Source: Rhyacichthys aspro (lineage: Eukaryota; Chordata; Actinopteri; Gobiiformes; Rhyacichthyidae). Taken from it: a DNA stretch of 64,000 nt. Made by a program: the position numbers and the translations under genes. Positions 13,001-28,000 of the stretch are shown here, one piece after another (the first letter of the stretch is position 1; the number at the start of each line of letters is the position of its first letter). Where the stretch lies: contig CM072148.1 of assembly GCA_036850595.1 (NCBI GenBank), positions 23,244,731 to 23,308,730 of the forward strand. Reading direction: 5' to 3'. The notes under the pieces are model-generated. The model ran no database searches. It worked only from the letters and a program-made list of their open reading frames with translations, and was not told the DNA's origin.

Positions 13001-16000
13001 ATACGAAAGGAGGCCCCCAGGAACACATACTATACTGTCTCCCTTTCAGCACAAGATTATAACACTGTCAAACAAAGCTTGTCTTGTACTTGTGATTAAG
13101 AGCTATCTGCTAAGGAAAAACAAAGCCAATTGCTGCTTTTTTGTCCTCTCCAACCTCCAAAGTCAGGGGGCTTGTAAATTCAAATGACTGCTGTTATTGT
13201 CTGTGTTGCATTAAACACCAGCAGAAATTGTAACACGAATAGGTGAGTGCCTAAATTGGAGAAAACTACCAATTATTTCTTATTTTGTGCTCTTGGAGTA
13301 GTTGATTAAGTGTACACTACACACATACACAAGACTTTATTCACTTTCACATTTAGTTCATAGTGACTCAGACCAAAGGTTCTCAATATGTTTTACAGAA
13401 ACAAGCCTTTATTTGCCTTTCAGGAATGTACTGGCAATTATGTCCAAACATCAATTAGATGGTACATTCATCTAAAGTTTGAACTGACACTACAATACAG
13501 TTTCCACTGTAGGACTTTCTTTTGTTTCAAATGTATCAGTTTTTGTGAAAGGTTGTGTTAGAGTCAGCTGTATGTGTAAATATTCTAATATTCTCTCTCA
13601 TTTCCCCCTCTCTCTGTCTGTCCTGTCCTTCTCTCAGACACACAGCAGAGGACTTCATTGTCACACCTTTCGCTCAAGTGAGTCTCTTCTTTCACAGTGA
13701 TCACACAGATAAGAACACATATCATTATTAATTCATTGCAATGTAACTGTTCAAGTGATTTAAGCAAAACGTTTTTTTCTCAACTTGCTGTAATCTTTTC
13801 CTTGAAAATACTTAATCAGTTCACATTTTGTGTCACAGTTACAGCTGACAACCCATATATCAAGTGTGCATGAAATACTGAAAACAATGTCTTAACATAT
13901 GAACCTGAACATGTTCTGTGTGCATTGTGTTGTTGATTTAGGTTTTGGCCAGTCTACGATCAGTACGGAGCAACTTTACCATTCTCGCCAATGTTTCCAC
14001 GTCAACACTTAAGTCAGTACTAACATTCTTGTTCTCGCTCTCTCATAAGGGGCTTCAATGTGACTTTTTTTTTTAAGCTTGGTTACACCAGCAAGAAATC
14101 TTTTTCATCAAACAATGAGAATATGAGTTTCACTGGTCCTTGTAAGACTTGGCAAACTCAAACTACTATTTGTCTGTGAAGGGTCTTAGTCTTTCAGAAT
14201 GATCAAGCAGTAGACATTTGGAACAAAATGACATTAAGAGTGTTTCTTAGAGGCAATAATCCTTATTTGGTCCTCTTTTGGAGGAATCCACATCATCACC
14301 TGCTGCTGAAGGATTCTTTAAGTTCGCACCTCCTCCAACGTCTCAATCCTCCGTTTGGCTAAAATACCAACGATGCATCTGTAGATCCTCCATGTGTCAG
14401 AAAAAGGAAGCTAAGGGCTGTGAATTTTCTGTTAAAACACAAGTGTGAGTTTGTTATCTGTTATGAAACATTTATATTCTGAAGAAAGGATCCTCGTGAA
14501 TGAGAAACACCTGTAAATAAATGTTTTCAGTGTACTGGCTGTTTGTACTTCAAACACACAGCCCTCTAAATTTTCCTATACATCCTGTGTGTGTGGTGCA
14601 GGAGGTCCCCAATGGGTGGGGTGTGTGTGAGCCCCAGGGCCACCCTCTCAGACCAACAGTACCAGCAGCTGGCCCTGGACACGTTAGAGGAGCTGGACTG
14701 GTGTCTGGATCAGCTGGAGACCATCCAGACTCACCGCTCTGTCAGTGAGATGGCCTCCAACAAGGTACAGCGGATCATCTGAGTGATAGGAATGTGTGTG
14801 TGTGTGTTTCCACAGCAGAGCCTTCAAATTAGTAAATAGACTATAGGCTTTAGTCTTAAATTTCAAAAAGTAGTCATAGGTCCTGGTTTACAACTTGTTT
14901 TAATCCTGGTTTTAAGACATTGTTTTGGCCCCTTTTCCAGTGACACTAAGGCTAATACACAAGCACATTTTTACCTCCAAGGCTCGTGCTGTTGATAAAT
15001 TACATCTAAAGATTAATAGTCCAGACATTAAGCAGGTCACAAAGGTCAAATATCTGGGACAAATTTTGAAAACAGAAACTTTCTCAGGACTTTCTCTAAT
15101 CTGTGAAATGCCAGCTACTGAACTAAAAAAAAAATCTTAAACTGGGATCATTTTAGATGATGAGATGATTTAGTTCTTTTAGAGATGTCAGTTTTATGAT
15201 CATAACTAGACCATTGTCAACTGTATAATTTGATTTTTCATTGTCTGTGGTGATTGTTTTGTGTAAGCCCTTCTAGAGATGGGCTACAAATGATCCTGAT
15301 CTACAAAGCTGTAGTATGTGCAAAATGAATCACACTTGCATTTAAGATACCAGCACACAATGGTCAGTGTTGTTTTTTGTGTTTCCAGTTCAAACGGATG
15401 CTCAACAGAGAGCTGTCCCATCTGTCAGAAATGAGCCGCTCTGGGAACCAGGTGTCTGAATACATCTCCAGCACATTCCTGGGTGAGTCCTGGAACACCA
15501 GCCCAGTAATGTGTGGATTTGTGTTAAGTACAGTTTTATCAAAGCACTTTCATCTGTGTGGCAGACAAACAGAACGAGGTGGAAATCCCCTCTCCCACTC
15601 TGAAAGACAAGCCCATGAGTCACATCAGCGGAGTGAGGAAACTGTCACACAGCTCCAGCCTCTCCAGCACCTCTGTGCCTCGCTTTGGTGTCAACACAGA
15701 CCACGAGGATGAGCTGGCCAAGGTCTGCCTTCTGACACACTTGGAGATGTTCTTTTTATGAAGAGCGCTGAGTTACACAGCTCTATGCCTCATGTTTCGC
15801 AGGAGTTGGAGGGACTGGACAAGTGGAACTTCAACATATTCAGGGTTGCAGAGCTATCCAACAACAGGCCACTCAGCTGCATCATGTATGCCATCTTCCA
15901 GGTACGAATGAGAGAGTGTGTCCAGCCCCTGTTTTAATGTTTTAATGATGGACTTCATTTTGAGTCACATCTGTAGGTGAATGGCAACTGGATGAGACAG

Positions 16001-19000
16001 TAAACAAGTGAATGGGATTGAACAAGGGAACACTGGATGTCTTGTAGTACTAAACTCTTTTCCTTGATATTTCTGCTTATTTGGCTCATATATCCTGTCT
16101 CAGTCAGTCAGTTTTATTCATTTTATTTATTTTACCTTTGTTTTACCAACAAATCCCTTAAGGAGAATCTCTTTTTGGAGGGAGACCTGGCCAAGATGCA
16201 CCTTGGAACAATGTCAAAATTAACAACAGATTGTCAGGAGAGAACAGCTCAATAGTACAGATCAAATCTCATAATATCACTCAAGAATAGCAAGTACACA
16301 CTTCAGTTAGAGAGTTTATCAATAGGCTTTTGAAGGCATTCAGGGAAATAAGCTGCTGAAGCTGATCTTCCACGTTCAGTTTATTCTCGGCATTAAAGAC
16401 GAAGACAATGTGATGAGTGGGAGTTGTTAGCACTCCTGGCTAGATTTAGGAGTTGACACAGATACAAGGGGAGTTTACCCAAAATGGCCTTGTAGATAAA
16501 AGTAAGACAGTGCTGTTTTCTGTTGATGGTTAAAGATGGCCATGAGAGCATACTGTGTGAGAGTAAACACTACAGTTACTGTGAGTATTTATAGCGTGTA
16601 CTACTGTTTTGTTGCGCAGTGGCTCAGGAGGTAGAGCAGGGCATCCAATAACTGAAAAGTTGGCGGCTCGATCCCCGCTCCTGCCTCCAGTGCCTTAGCA
16701 CTGCAGTAGGATCGTGGTCAGAGAGGCTGTTGGTGCTGTTGGTTTGGCAGCCACTCATTCATTTTGTGTCGCGAGTGGCTGGCCTATCCCAGCAGCTTTG
16801 GGCCTTAGGCGGGGTACACCCTGGACAGTGGCCAGTTCGTCGCAGGGCTGACACTTAGAGATGAACATTGACAGACAACCATTCACTCTCACATTCGTTC
16901 ACTAGGGATACTTTAGAGTTGCCAATTAACCTATACCTTTGACCTCTGGGCGGAAGCTGGAGTACCCGGAGAGAACCCGTGGTGACACGGGGAGGAAATG
17001 CCACTTTCTCAGCCAAGGATGTTTGAGTCAGCCGTGATTTGAACTCACGACCTTCTTGCTGTGAAGGTCGTGAGTTCACAACCTTTTTGCTGTGAAGCAG
17101 GAGCGCTAACCACACTGCTACCGTACACACCTTTTGTAAAACAGACCTTTCGTTTTTTCTTGGGACATAAAATAGATACTACACAAAACTCTTGACACAA
17201 CAGCACAAAAAGCTACATGTGATTCAGTGCATCATACTTTATACCTGCAGCCTCTGGCCTCACAGCTCAAACCCAGTTCACATTTTGTTAATTCTGATAA
17301 ACCTACATTTTAAATAGTTCACTTCAAACTTTCTCATGTTCTTGTACAGAAACATCCAGGTTATGCTGGTATTACGTCAGTATTTTATCACACATTCTGC
17401 TGTTCCCAGACCAGAGACCAAACTCTGTTGAACTGAACCGCACTGCACTGTGTTTTATGACATTAAATATAACCATACTCATTTTGTAGATGTGACACTG
17501 CATTGTAACTATTGCAAATATATTGTTTATATGAGCCACTGAGCTGCCCATTTATATACGTGTACATATATCATATATATCTGTGACGGAGTAGCCCCGT
17601 CAGGCAAAGCATGCACGGACATACATGCACACTCACCACTTACCTGTTTGTTCATTTGCCGGCCGTTCGCTCCGTTCCCCGTTCATTTTACTGTCTGTCA
17701 ACCATCACAGTAGTCAGGGGTGCGCATTTGGCCACAGTTAAACAACTTTTATTCCATAGTTTTATCAGTTAGCATCCAATGTCAAACCAAGCGCTCTATT
17801 ATTTGTTCTAGCCATTTTAGTGGCCCAAAAGTACAAGTATTTTGATTTTTGAGTATTTTTCATAATTATGCAAAGTAAGAATGTAATTAAAACTGAAAAT
17901 TGGAGATATGGCCAATTTTCAGTGTTAATTACCTGAGGGGGAGTGTTTAAAAGAAGGCCTTTGTGTGCCAGGGCTTGTCACAGAAAAGGTGACAGAGAGC
18001 CTCTGATGAACTAAATTGAACTGATGAGTATTTTGGTTATTGCTGAAATTGTAAATATTGTAAATACTATTTCTTTTTCCACTATTTTATTGCCAAGCAC
18101 TATTTTGCACCTTGGGAAGGACCAGCACAATACATCACTGAACATCATTTTCTCAACAACGCCATTTTGTTCTGTTGGAGTAAGAACCCGTCACAATATC
18201 ATATATATTACATATATTATACATATTGCTGTACATTAATTCTTGCAGAGTTGCTATATGTTAAGGACACCACTATCATGGCCAGTGTATTGTGAATCTT
18301 CTTGTGAGGCTCTCTTCTTGCCTGATGCTAATAGTGTGTGACAGCGAACCACTCTGTTGATCCTGCGTGTCACTGACCTGTCTCCTCAGGAGCGAGAGCT
18401 GCTGAAGATGTTCCGGATCCCTGTCGACACCTTTGTAACCTACGTGATGACCCTGGAGGACCATTACCATGGAAACGTGGCGTATCACAACAGCCTCCAT
18501 GCCGCAGATGTCACCCAGTCCACACACGTACTCCTGTCCACACCTGCCCTTGACGTGAGTCACACAAACTCTGGAACAGCTTTCACCACAGAATGTTATA
18601 TTTTTGTTTGACCAAGTAATGTAGTGCTTCCCAGCCCCTCAGTGGTAAAAAGAATGATTGGATGAGGTGTTTATTGGATTACAGGATGTGTCACAGAACT
18701 AAAACATAGGTGGGGTACACAGTTAGCACTCCTGCCTCAAAGGTCAGGGGTTTGAGCCCCAGGCCACCCAGCAAGAGTCACTGGAGACTACCTATCACCG
18801 TCCAAAGACATCCATGTGTAGGTGAATGAGTTAGCACGACAATTATCTGGTAGTGCTTTTTTAAATAACATCCAGAGCTACAACAGCATTCAAGGAGTGT
18901 TAGAACTGAGACTTTTGTTAAAATGTGGACCAAAATGCAGTATCCCGTTGGATGCTGAACTTAATAAGGGAGACATAAATAGGGCAACTGATACCACGAA

Positions 19001-22000
19001 ATCGGGTAAAAAGGCTGGACCTGATGGGTTTTGATGATGATTGCCTGACAAAAAAAACAATGACATGTTTCAGGAAGCATGTATTAAGGGTAGCCCCCCT
19101 AAGTCAATGACGGGGGCTCTAATTACTTTATTACCTAAGCCAGGAAAACCTAGTGATAAATGCGAGAATATGAGACCAATAAGTTTGCTTAATTCTGATT
19201 TAAAGATAACTTTGTTAATTATTGGAAACATGCTTACAAGATACTCTTCCATCTGTGATTCATAAAGATCAAAATGGCGTCATTTTAAGATGCCAAGGTC
19301 TACACAATGTAAGGAGGGTCCTCAATATTATTTAAGGATTAGACAACACCTCTTACTTACCTTAGTCGCCAAGAAGGCATTCGATAGGGTTGAGAGACCC
19401 TATCTTTTTAACGTCTTGACTCGCTTTGGCCATGGTGAAAATGGGTGCAATTACTTTGAATCCAACTGCAGAAACTTTGAGAAACAAAAATGTGTTTAAA
19501 CCAATCTTGAGAAAACGTGGATGTTGCCAGGACTGTCCAACAAGTGCGCTGTTGTTCGCAATGGAACCCTTTGCCATAGCTGTAAGTTCACATTCAGCTA
19601 TAACTGGATTCACAATTGGTCAAGTAGGATTTAGGCTGTTATTATACGCAGATGACATCATTCTATTTCTGTCAGAATTAAATGGCTTAATCCCTGCTCT
19701 GCTCCAATTAATAGAGGATACTTCATAAATAGATCTAAATCATAAATTTTATTGCTAGATGAGCGAGAAGTAGAAAAGGCACCTGCTGGTTTCTCAATCC
19801 AAATCAGTCCATGAACTTACCTATTTAGGAATACAAAGACTACCAAATTTGGACATGATTGTTGAGAAGAATTATGAATCATTACTAAGTAAATTACAGA
19901 GAATGTTAACAGATGGATGCTTCTTCCCATGTCTCTGACTGGCTGAATCAACATTTGTAAAATGAATATACTTCCAAAATTATGTATGTATTTCAGGATC
20001 CCCTCCTGCTGACTGGTTCAAAAAGTTTAAAAAGCTTATTCTTTGTTTTTTTTTATATGGAAAAATTAGGCCTTATCTTTACTTGCCATATAATGATGGA
20101 GGGCTGATGTGCTCAAACACAATCTGGTACTACTACATGAGATATTATTTTAGTGCAAAGGATGCCCCCCAGTGGACAGAAATGGAAAGTAGCCTCTTAA
20201 ACCTACTTTTCCCCCTGTATCTTGTCTCCGACACAGAAGCTAAAGAAAACATGTAAACCAATTGTAAAAAAACATGGTTAAAGTGTGGTACAATGTAAGA
20301 AGGTTTATAAAAGAACCAGTTATCCTGTCACCGTTGAGTCCTATATAGGGAAACCAGGATTTCAGTCCTGGGAGAGCAGATGCGGTGTTCAAACCTAGGA
20401 CATTGAAAGGACTGGAGAAAATTCAAGACTTGTATCTGACAGGCTCAGGCTGACTTAGAAGTTATGTCAGAACAAAACAAAAAAATAATTTAAAGAAATA
20501 ACAAAAATCTAAATGGGAAGAAATGGTCAGTAAAGATGGTTCAAATAAAGGTGCAATTTCAGAATTGTATAAATTATTAATTACAAACTCATCAGAGAAT
20601 TCACTCATGAAATTGGATGCTTGGAAGAAAGATTTAGAAAGTGATTTGTCACTGATCGAACAGTCTGCACAAAGCTCATTACCAAACTATCGATTTCCCA
20701 CTTAAGGCTACTACAATACAAGTGGCTTATGCAAGTTTATGTTACTCCTGTTAAATTAAACCAATACAACTCTAACATCCCAGATATATGCACAAAATGT
20801 TTCACTGTATCTGAGAGTAATGAAAGATAATCAAGTCATTCTGGGCAATGAAAAAGCAAACGATAAAAGAGATCATTTCAAAAGATCTGGTACTGGATCC
20901 TGCTTTTTGAAGTTAGGTTTATATCCCAAAACACACAAGATAAACAAAATGTGAGCAGCTATTATTGACATGTGTTTGTTACAGGCAGAACGACTGATTG
21001 CACTTTACACAATTAGAAAAAAAACAATGGGACCAAATTGAGTGGGTCAAAACGTTGTTGGTAGCTTTACCACTGGAATGAATTACACATTTACTGAGAG
21101 ACTTTCTAACTTATGTGGAAGGTATGGATATATGCGAGTACAAAGAAGATGCCTAAAGACTTCTCCATAAGCCTATGTAACCTGTTTGAGTCTCTGAATA
21201 CTTTTATTTTGTATTTCTTGTCAAAACAGTATACTTTACTAATATACTTGAAAGAGATATGATCATATGACTACAAAATGTTATTTTTGTTACTATGCAT
21301 CTTTTCTCTCTTGAGAATAACACAGAAAGACAGTGCCATTGAGGTCATTTATCTTTTTCTGCCTCAGTTATTATATCAATACCTGTTGTAGTGTCTAATC
21401 TTTGGATTTTTTTTTGGCTTGGCGAGGCATGAGGTGCCTTATGTGAATATATTTGAACAATACTGACTTAAATTTGAGTGAATGGCAAGCACCACAGCCT
21501 TACTGCCTTGCCTGTTTAAATACAGGTTAGCTTAGGGTTCTTTATTCGTACTGGAACAGGGGAGCTGCTCAAAATCACAACAAAAGATAAAAAACATCCC
21601 ATCAACAATAAAATCTCACAACATTTACCACAACACAAAGTCACAAGGGCAAATACAGCAGCAGCAAATATATCACATACATTATATGCATATGAGTAGT
21701 GAGCAGCAAGTTAACATACAGTTTGTCTTGGTATACAGCCCATGTCTAGTCTGTCTCGTTCTTCCTTTAGGCGGTCTTCACAGACCTGGAGATCCTGGCC
21801 GCTCTGTTCGCTGCAGCGATCCATGATGTGGACCACCCAGGAGTGTCCAACCAGTTCCTCATCAACACCAGTAAGAACATGCACATCTCCATTTTAATAA
21901 GACTGATATACACAGGGGTTAGAATGGTGATCAAATCTGTTTCCTGTTTGCTCAGATTCAGAGCTGGCCCTCATGTACAATGATGAGTCGGTGTTGGAGA

Positions 22001-25000
22001 ACCACCATCTGGCTGTGGGCTTCAAACTTCTGCATCAGGAGAACTGTGACATTTTCCAGAACCTTACCAAGAGACAGCGGCAGAGCCTTCGCAAGCTGGT
22101 CATTGACATGGTCAGAGCCACGTCTGCACCTCACACTGATCCAACATTAGGACCAGGGGCGGTTTAAGGTGGCCAGGGGCCCCTAGGATGCTATTTGTAT
22201 GAGCCATAATACATTACTGGAAAAAAAAAATGTATTTAGTGGCATAGATGGTCCACACTCAAATAGTAAAATACCCTCAAATGGTGAACCACCACAGTAA
22301 AATGAGAAATTACATTACAAGCAAAACACAAATACAAGCAAGCACAAGGCCCAGTGCTTAGAAGCAGCCCTTTAATTATGAACAAGAAACACCAGCCCTA
22401 CAACCAAAACAAACAACAACAAAAATGTGAGTGGAAAGAATACCAGATAATACCATCTGCCACCACAGTCACAAAACAATTACAAAGGACATATGTAACT
22501 AGAAACAGCAAAGCAACAAATTCCTTGCATTCACAGTTGAAGTGTGTTCAAGTGCAAGATGGTAACTGCGTAATCAAAACATCAAAACACTAAACTGTGT
22601 ATAAAACATTAAAAGCAGCAGCGCATAAGAACTCTTATTTATAATGAATAACAGTAATGAAACAGCAGCGCTATAATAAATATGTACATATTATTGCATA
22701 CACCTAATAAAGGGGAATAAAGCAGCCATTCCCTTGGCTGAGTTTCACCATTTTAGGTGTTTATGTTGTCTTTTTGAGGCAGCAACATCTATGTCTTGGT
22801 TCTGGCAACTTTCAGGTCCCATTTTAATCCAGTATGCCTGCATTAGGGATTTTCATGGTTAACCGATATAAATTAATTGTCATTAAGAACTTGACCGATT
22901 AAACATTCATTAACCGATTAATCAATATGCTGCATACTGCATATATTTTATTTATAAAGTACAGGTTCTGAGCCCACTATTATGACAGAGTAGTTCTGCA
23001 CATCAGTAATGTGGTTACACAGGTGTGCATGGGCTAACGTTAGCCGCTAAGACAAGCTCCGAGGGAAAAGTGCAACAAAATGCTGATAAATTTTCAGAAA
23101 TGCGGCAGATCTGCCCCTGAAGCAGGAGTAGTCGCATGTCGCATAAAAAGAGAACTTGCCATTTGCTGAATAAAGGCGGAGCGTGCCCTTCATCTCCGCT
23201 GATTGTATGCATCAGAAACAGAGGTTTCTTAATGTATAATATAGGCTGCAGCTGATAAAGTGATTTCAACTAAAAGAAAAACACCTAAAGGCAAGCAAGG
23301 AACTGCTTTTGAAGTGCCAGTGATTTGTAAAACGGAGGCTGTTGTATCTTCATGAACAAGTGTTCACGAGTTAAATTAAAATTAAATTAAGCAATAGCCT
23401 TGAAATATCCAGTAAATTTAGGGATTTTTTTCAGTATATTGTTAACTTTTGTATTTTCCGTTTTTTGCTCCGCTATCACACTAGATTTATTTAAAATGTA
23501 AGTAAAAAAAATGCAAAAACAGTAATGCAGTAAAATTAAAACAACCGTAAGAAATTAATCTATTACCCTAATAATCCACATTTTTATTTAATTCTTGCCT
23601 TTAATGAACAGGACTTTTCCTGTACTGTAAACTACTATAAGGCCATGATGTCTGGGTGATATTTCATTAAGAAAACACCTTTAGTAACCCTTATGGAGTA
23701 AAGAAATATAAATGACTTCAGGTCTGCTCTGAAGTTTAAGAGAAATGAGGTCTAGCATGTCCATGTTCACAAAAATTTATTTGTGCACAAACCAGTCAGT
23801 GTTGGAGAAACGGAGAATGATTTTTGCTTCTTCTCACTGAGGGCGACCTAACACTAAACTTATCTCCTGAGAGGATACTGGACATATACAGGACAGAAAC
23901 AAGGTGACAATTCAGCATTAGGTAGGTCACTGGTTATTGTACAGTTGCAGAGTAGCCTACATTGCAGCTGTAATTGCTATGAGCTGAATGAATTTAAATA
24001 TATAAAACAAATTTGTTCATGCTAAGTGTATTAAAAGGGTAGGCATGGAAATCCAAACATAACAGTATAAGACAAACACAGGTATTTCTTTAACTAGACT
24101 TTATTGTTTTCAGTGCATTTCAGTTGTAAGCTCTCCTGTGTAAAGGTTAAATACCTGGAACCGTACTGTTGTCTTCTGTTGCTGTCTGTGCAGTATATTA
24201 TGGATAAGAGGCTTTACATGCAATAGTTCGAGTCGGTGCTGACGTTGGTTAAAAATGTTTGAATATGTCAAACTCCGCCTATGATAGACATTGATTTTAC
24301 CGCTATGCAGTCTAGAAATAGCAGTGATGTTGACGTAAATGAAAATTATTGACATGCAGCTGATTGGACAGAAACGTCAAATAATAAAAAAATAATCTGA
24401 CCAATCAGCTGCCTCTGCACACGTGGGGGCCCCTAGGCTGCAGCCTATGCAAACCTGTGTATAAATCACACCACATTAGGACTCTATCTGTGAATCAGAG
24501 AGTATAGATTTAGTGAGTGAATATTATGTCCTACTGTAATAGTGCAAGGAAGGAACGTAGTATTCGTCAAATAATGTATTCTGTTTAGTATTCTCAAAGT
24601 GTCAATAGCCTATACAACAAACGTCATTCAACAAAGGGGCAGATCTCTAAAAAATAAACAGTGTTAGCCCAATGACCTTATGGCCCTATTGGAGCAACAA
24701 AACAAGCTGCTAGCTGAGAATCTAACACAGCAAGCTGAGAAGTTAACAGAACAAATTGAAAAGTGAATAAATGAAAAGAAACTGACAAGTTAACAAAGCC
24801 AACTGCAAAGCTTAACTGCCGAATAGATTAGGGCCAAACTAAGGACTCTTGCTCCAGTTTAAGCCAAGCTGGACCAAACATGTGAAACTGTGCAGGGAAT
24901 TATCTCTTCACTTGAGCTAGCCTTGGAGAACCAGAGACATCGAGTCAAAGATCTGGAGGAAGAAAACTTCTCTCTTAGAGACAACAGTGCCTGGCTAAAG

Positions 25001-28000
25001 GCTAAAGTTATTGATCTTAAGAGCTGTAGCAGATGTCAAAATATACGGTCTACCTAGATCCACATTGTGGAAGAACATGAAGAACATGAAGCCTCCAGCT
25101 GAGCTACTTATAACGTAGAAGCACAAAAATACATCAATAAGCATCCAGAGTTGTGTAACCTTAGTATACGGACAGTGTGACTACTTTACAGCACAAATAT
25201 TGGTCCTGTATAATGTTCAGTGATGAATTTATCAGATTGTTTCTGTAATGCTTTACTGCCATCTGCTGTCTGGTTTTGAATCCAGTTATTACTTATTTTT
25301 GAGTTCCTCTCTTTTTGAAGAATACAGACACATTTTTTAGTCTACGGTACAAACACAAATATTTTTGAGAAAGAAATAACCTTCTTTATCGAAACAAAAA
25401 CAACCCCAGAAATCTCCTGTCAAACTCTATAGGACACACTGAAAGCCTACCTGTTGGGCCAAACTACAGTCTACACTGCTCATATTAAAAGTAGATCACA
25501 GAGGTAGCTCTCCAAGCAAATGTCCAAGCAGAATTCTTCCCATTGACTTACTACTATGCATTGTTCTCTCAGTCTTGAAGATGTCACTCTCTCAACCTCT
25601 CACTGCAACTATTAACAGCTCACTGGTTAAACACTCTATTGAGAAAGGGGCACAGTTTTGAAATCACCTCTTTAAACCAGATCTCACTGATGCAGGCTTT
25701 TGGCAATGGCACCGACCAGGCATCATTCGTTTTAAAGAGCCGCCCATAGGCAATACCATGGCATCATTTACACAATTAAAAGATAAATTCAGCCTTCCTA
25801 CTTCAGATTTTTCGCACTATCTCCAGATTCAGCACTTTTTTTTATTTCCCGACTGCCTAGTGTCCCAGCTGCATTAGAGTCAACCATGGTTAACAGGGTC
25901 TTGTCCCTGGGTTCGTCCAAAAGGGGACTCATATCCAAACTGTATAACATCATGCTGACCTTAGAAGCCCCTCAGTAGACAGACTCAAAAGGTAATGGGA
26001 ACAAGACCTAGGCCTCTCTTTAATGGAGGAGACCTGGACCTCGGCTCTCAAGCTGGTTTTCTCTTCCTCTGTCTGTGCGCGCCAGTGACTTATTCAATTT
26101 ATTGTCGTCCACAGGGCCCACATCTCAAAAGCTAAACTGTCCTCCATGTACCCCAAAGTGAGCCCACAATTTGTCAGATGCAGCACTGCTGAAGCCTCCC
26201 TTATCCACATGTTTTGATCCTGCCCTCAGCTAGACACCTACTGGAGGGAGGTCTTTGGCAGACTAACCATGGTGCATTTTCATTGGTTGTGTGCAGGTGT
26301 TGGCCACAGACATGTCCAAACACATGACGCTGCTGGCTGACCTCAAGACCATGGTGGAGACCAAAAAGGTGACGAGCTCCGGAGTACTACTGCTTGACCA
26401 CTACACAGAGCGCATTCAGGTAACGCACAGAGCAGTGGGACTGGTAGCTGTGGATATCTTAGAATAGGAGTTATGCATACTGGTATACTAAAGGAGTGAA
26501 TGTTAATATGTGTATTTATGAGAAAACATTAAGTTGTAGTTCTTGTTAGTGTTCTTTTAGAGTTTACAGTGTATATTGTACTTTAAATATATATTGTCAG
26601 CTGTGGCCGAGTGGATGAGCACACCTGTCTCACAGTGCAGGGGGCCGTGGGTTTGAGTTCCCCGAGTTAAAGCGTGCAATTGAAGGTGAGTGAATGGTTC
26701 TAGTGACAGCCTTTTAGAAGATTGGTAGAATGAATACATATATGAGACATTACATGTTCATGCGAGAGTGACAAATTGCTTTACGGTAATTTAATATACG
26801 ACGATTTTGTTAATATCATACCTAAATGGCAAACACTTTATTTCAGCAACAGTCATGGCGGAGTGACCAAAAAAAAACAGAGAAAACATTTGTCTGAAGA
26901 TTCTAGGAAGAGAAAACGTTAGTCTGACTGAGAGAGAGCTTGTTCTCGAGTCAACCTTGGCCAAGCTTTTGCTGAATGGTGTCAGCTCATACAAAGCGAA
27001 GAACTCAAAACCGATTCTGATTTGGCTTTTATTTTGTTGAACCTTGCCTAACAACTTTATATTCTTCCTAGTTCCATTTGATATATTGTTATTGTATGTC
27101 CTTTGAGATATAGCTACTGTTATGTGACATTTATTTAGCTCACGGCTTGCAGAGATGCTAGCATGCTAACACTCGCTATGTGGGATAGATGAGTGTTTCT
27201 CTTTGTTTCATTTACGGTCTTTATGTGAGACAACGCCACTTCAACCTGTAGTTTCAATATTATATTAAATGCCCTGAATACTGTTTACACAGTGTCAGCT
27301 TAGTGACTGGCTTGACTTTAGTTTAGACCCAATGCAAGATTTCACAAGGCTAAGGGTTATGCCAAGGTATGCGTTGCTCAAGACTGTTGTCCAAATTTAG
27401 CATTAGCATTCATATCGTCTCGTTTCCTTTCAAAAGATTTACATAATATTGACAGCAGTGTGCTATAATAAGACTGAATCAATATCTCATTTAGTTTGCC
27501 GTAATTAGTACATTGCTTTTTTTTTTTCAAAGAGCTATGCTAAATTATGTCCAGCTGAACAACACTCGCCTATCAAAAACAATTGTGCATGCAAAACAGG
27601 CTATTCTAAAACACCTGGGGTCAAAACAACTACTCAAATGTTATGACAATAAAACATGCAATAAATTATACGCCAAAATTCATGTGAGAGAAAATAATAT
27701 TTCAGTGTTTTTTTTTTTTGTTTTTTTTTTGTTTTTTTTTTACACATAACGTTTTGGCTGTCAGTGAATAAAACAATCAAACAGCGTATGTATTATGACT
27801 TTATAAGACAATTTTGAAAAGTCTTTTTGCAAAACTAGGGCGCTGGAGAGTGTTGTACTCCAGAGCTGTGCTAGGAGCAGGGTTGCCAGGTTTCTCAGTC
27901 AAAATCCGCCCAACACAGACTTAAAACCTGCCCAAAAACCCACGGAATATAATAATAGGGGGTCATTGTGTAGCTTGGTATGCCATTCCAATTTTACCCC

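Noticed and set aside
26597..26672. Possible tRNA gene with boxes A and B
   Set aside because: The acceptor and anticodon stems do not pair convincingly and similar fragments occur near 16,618, 18,715 and 29,383; SINE-derived origin is more likely.
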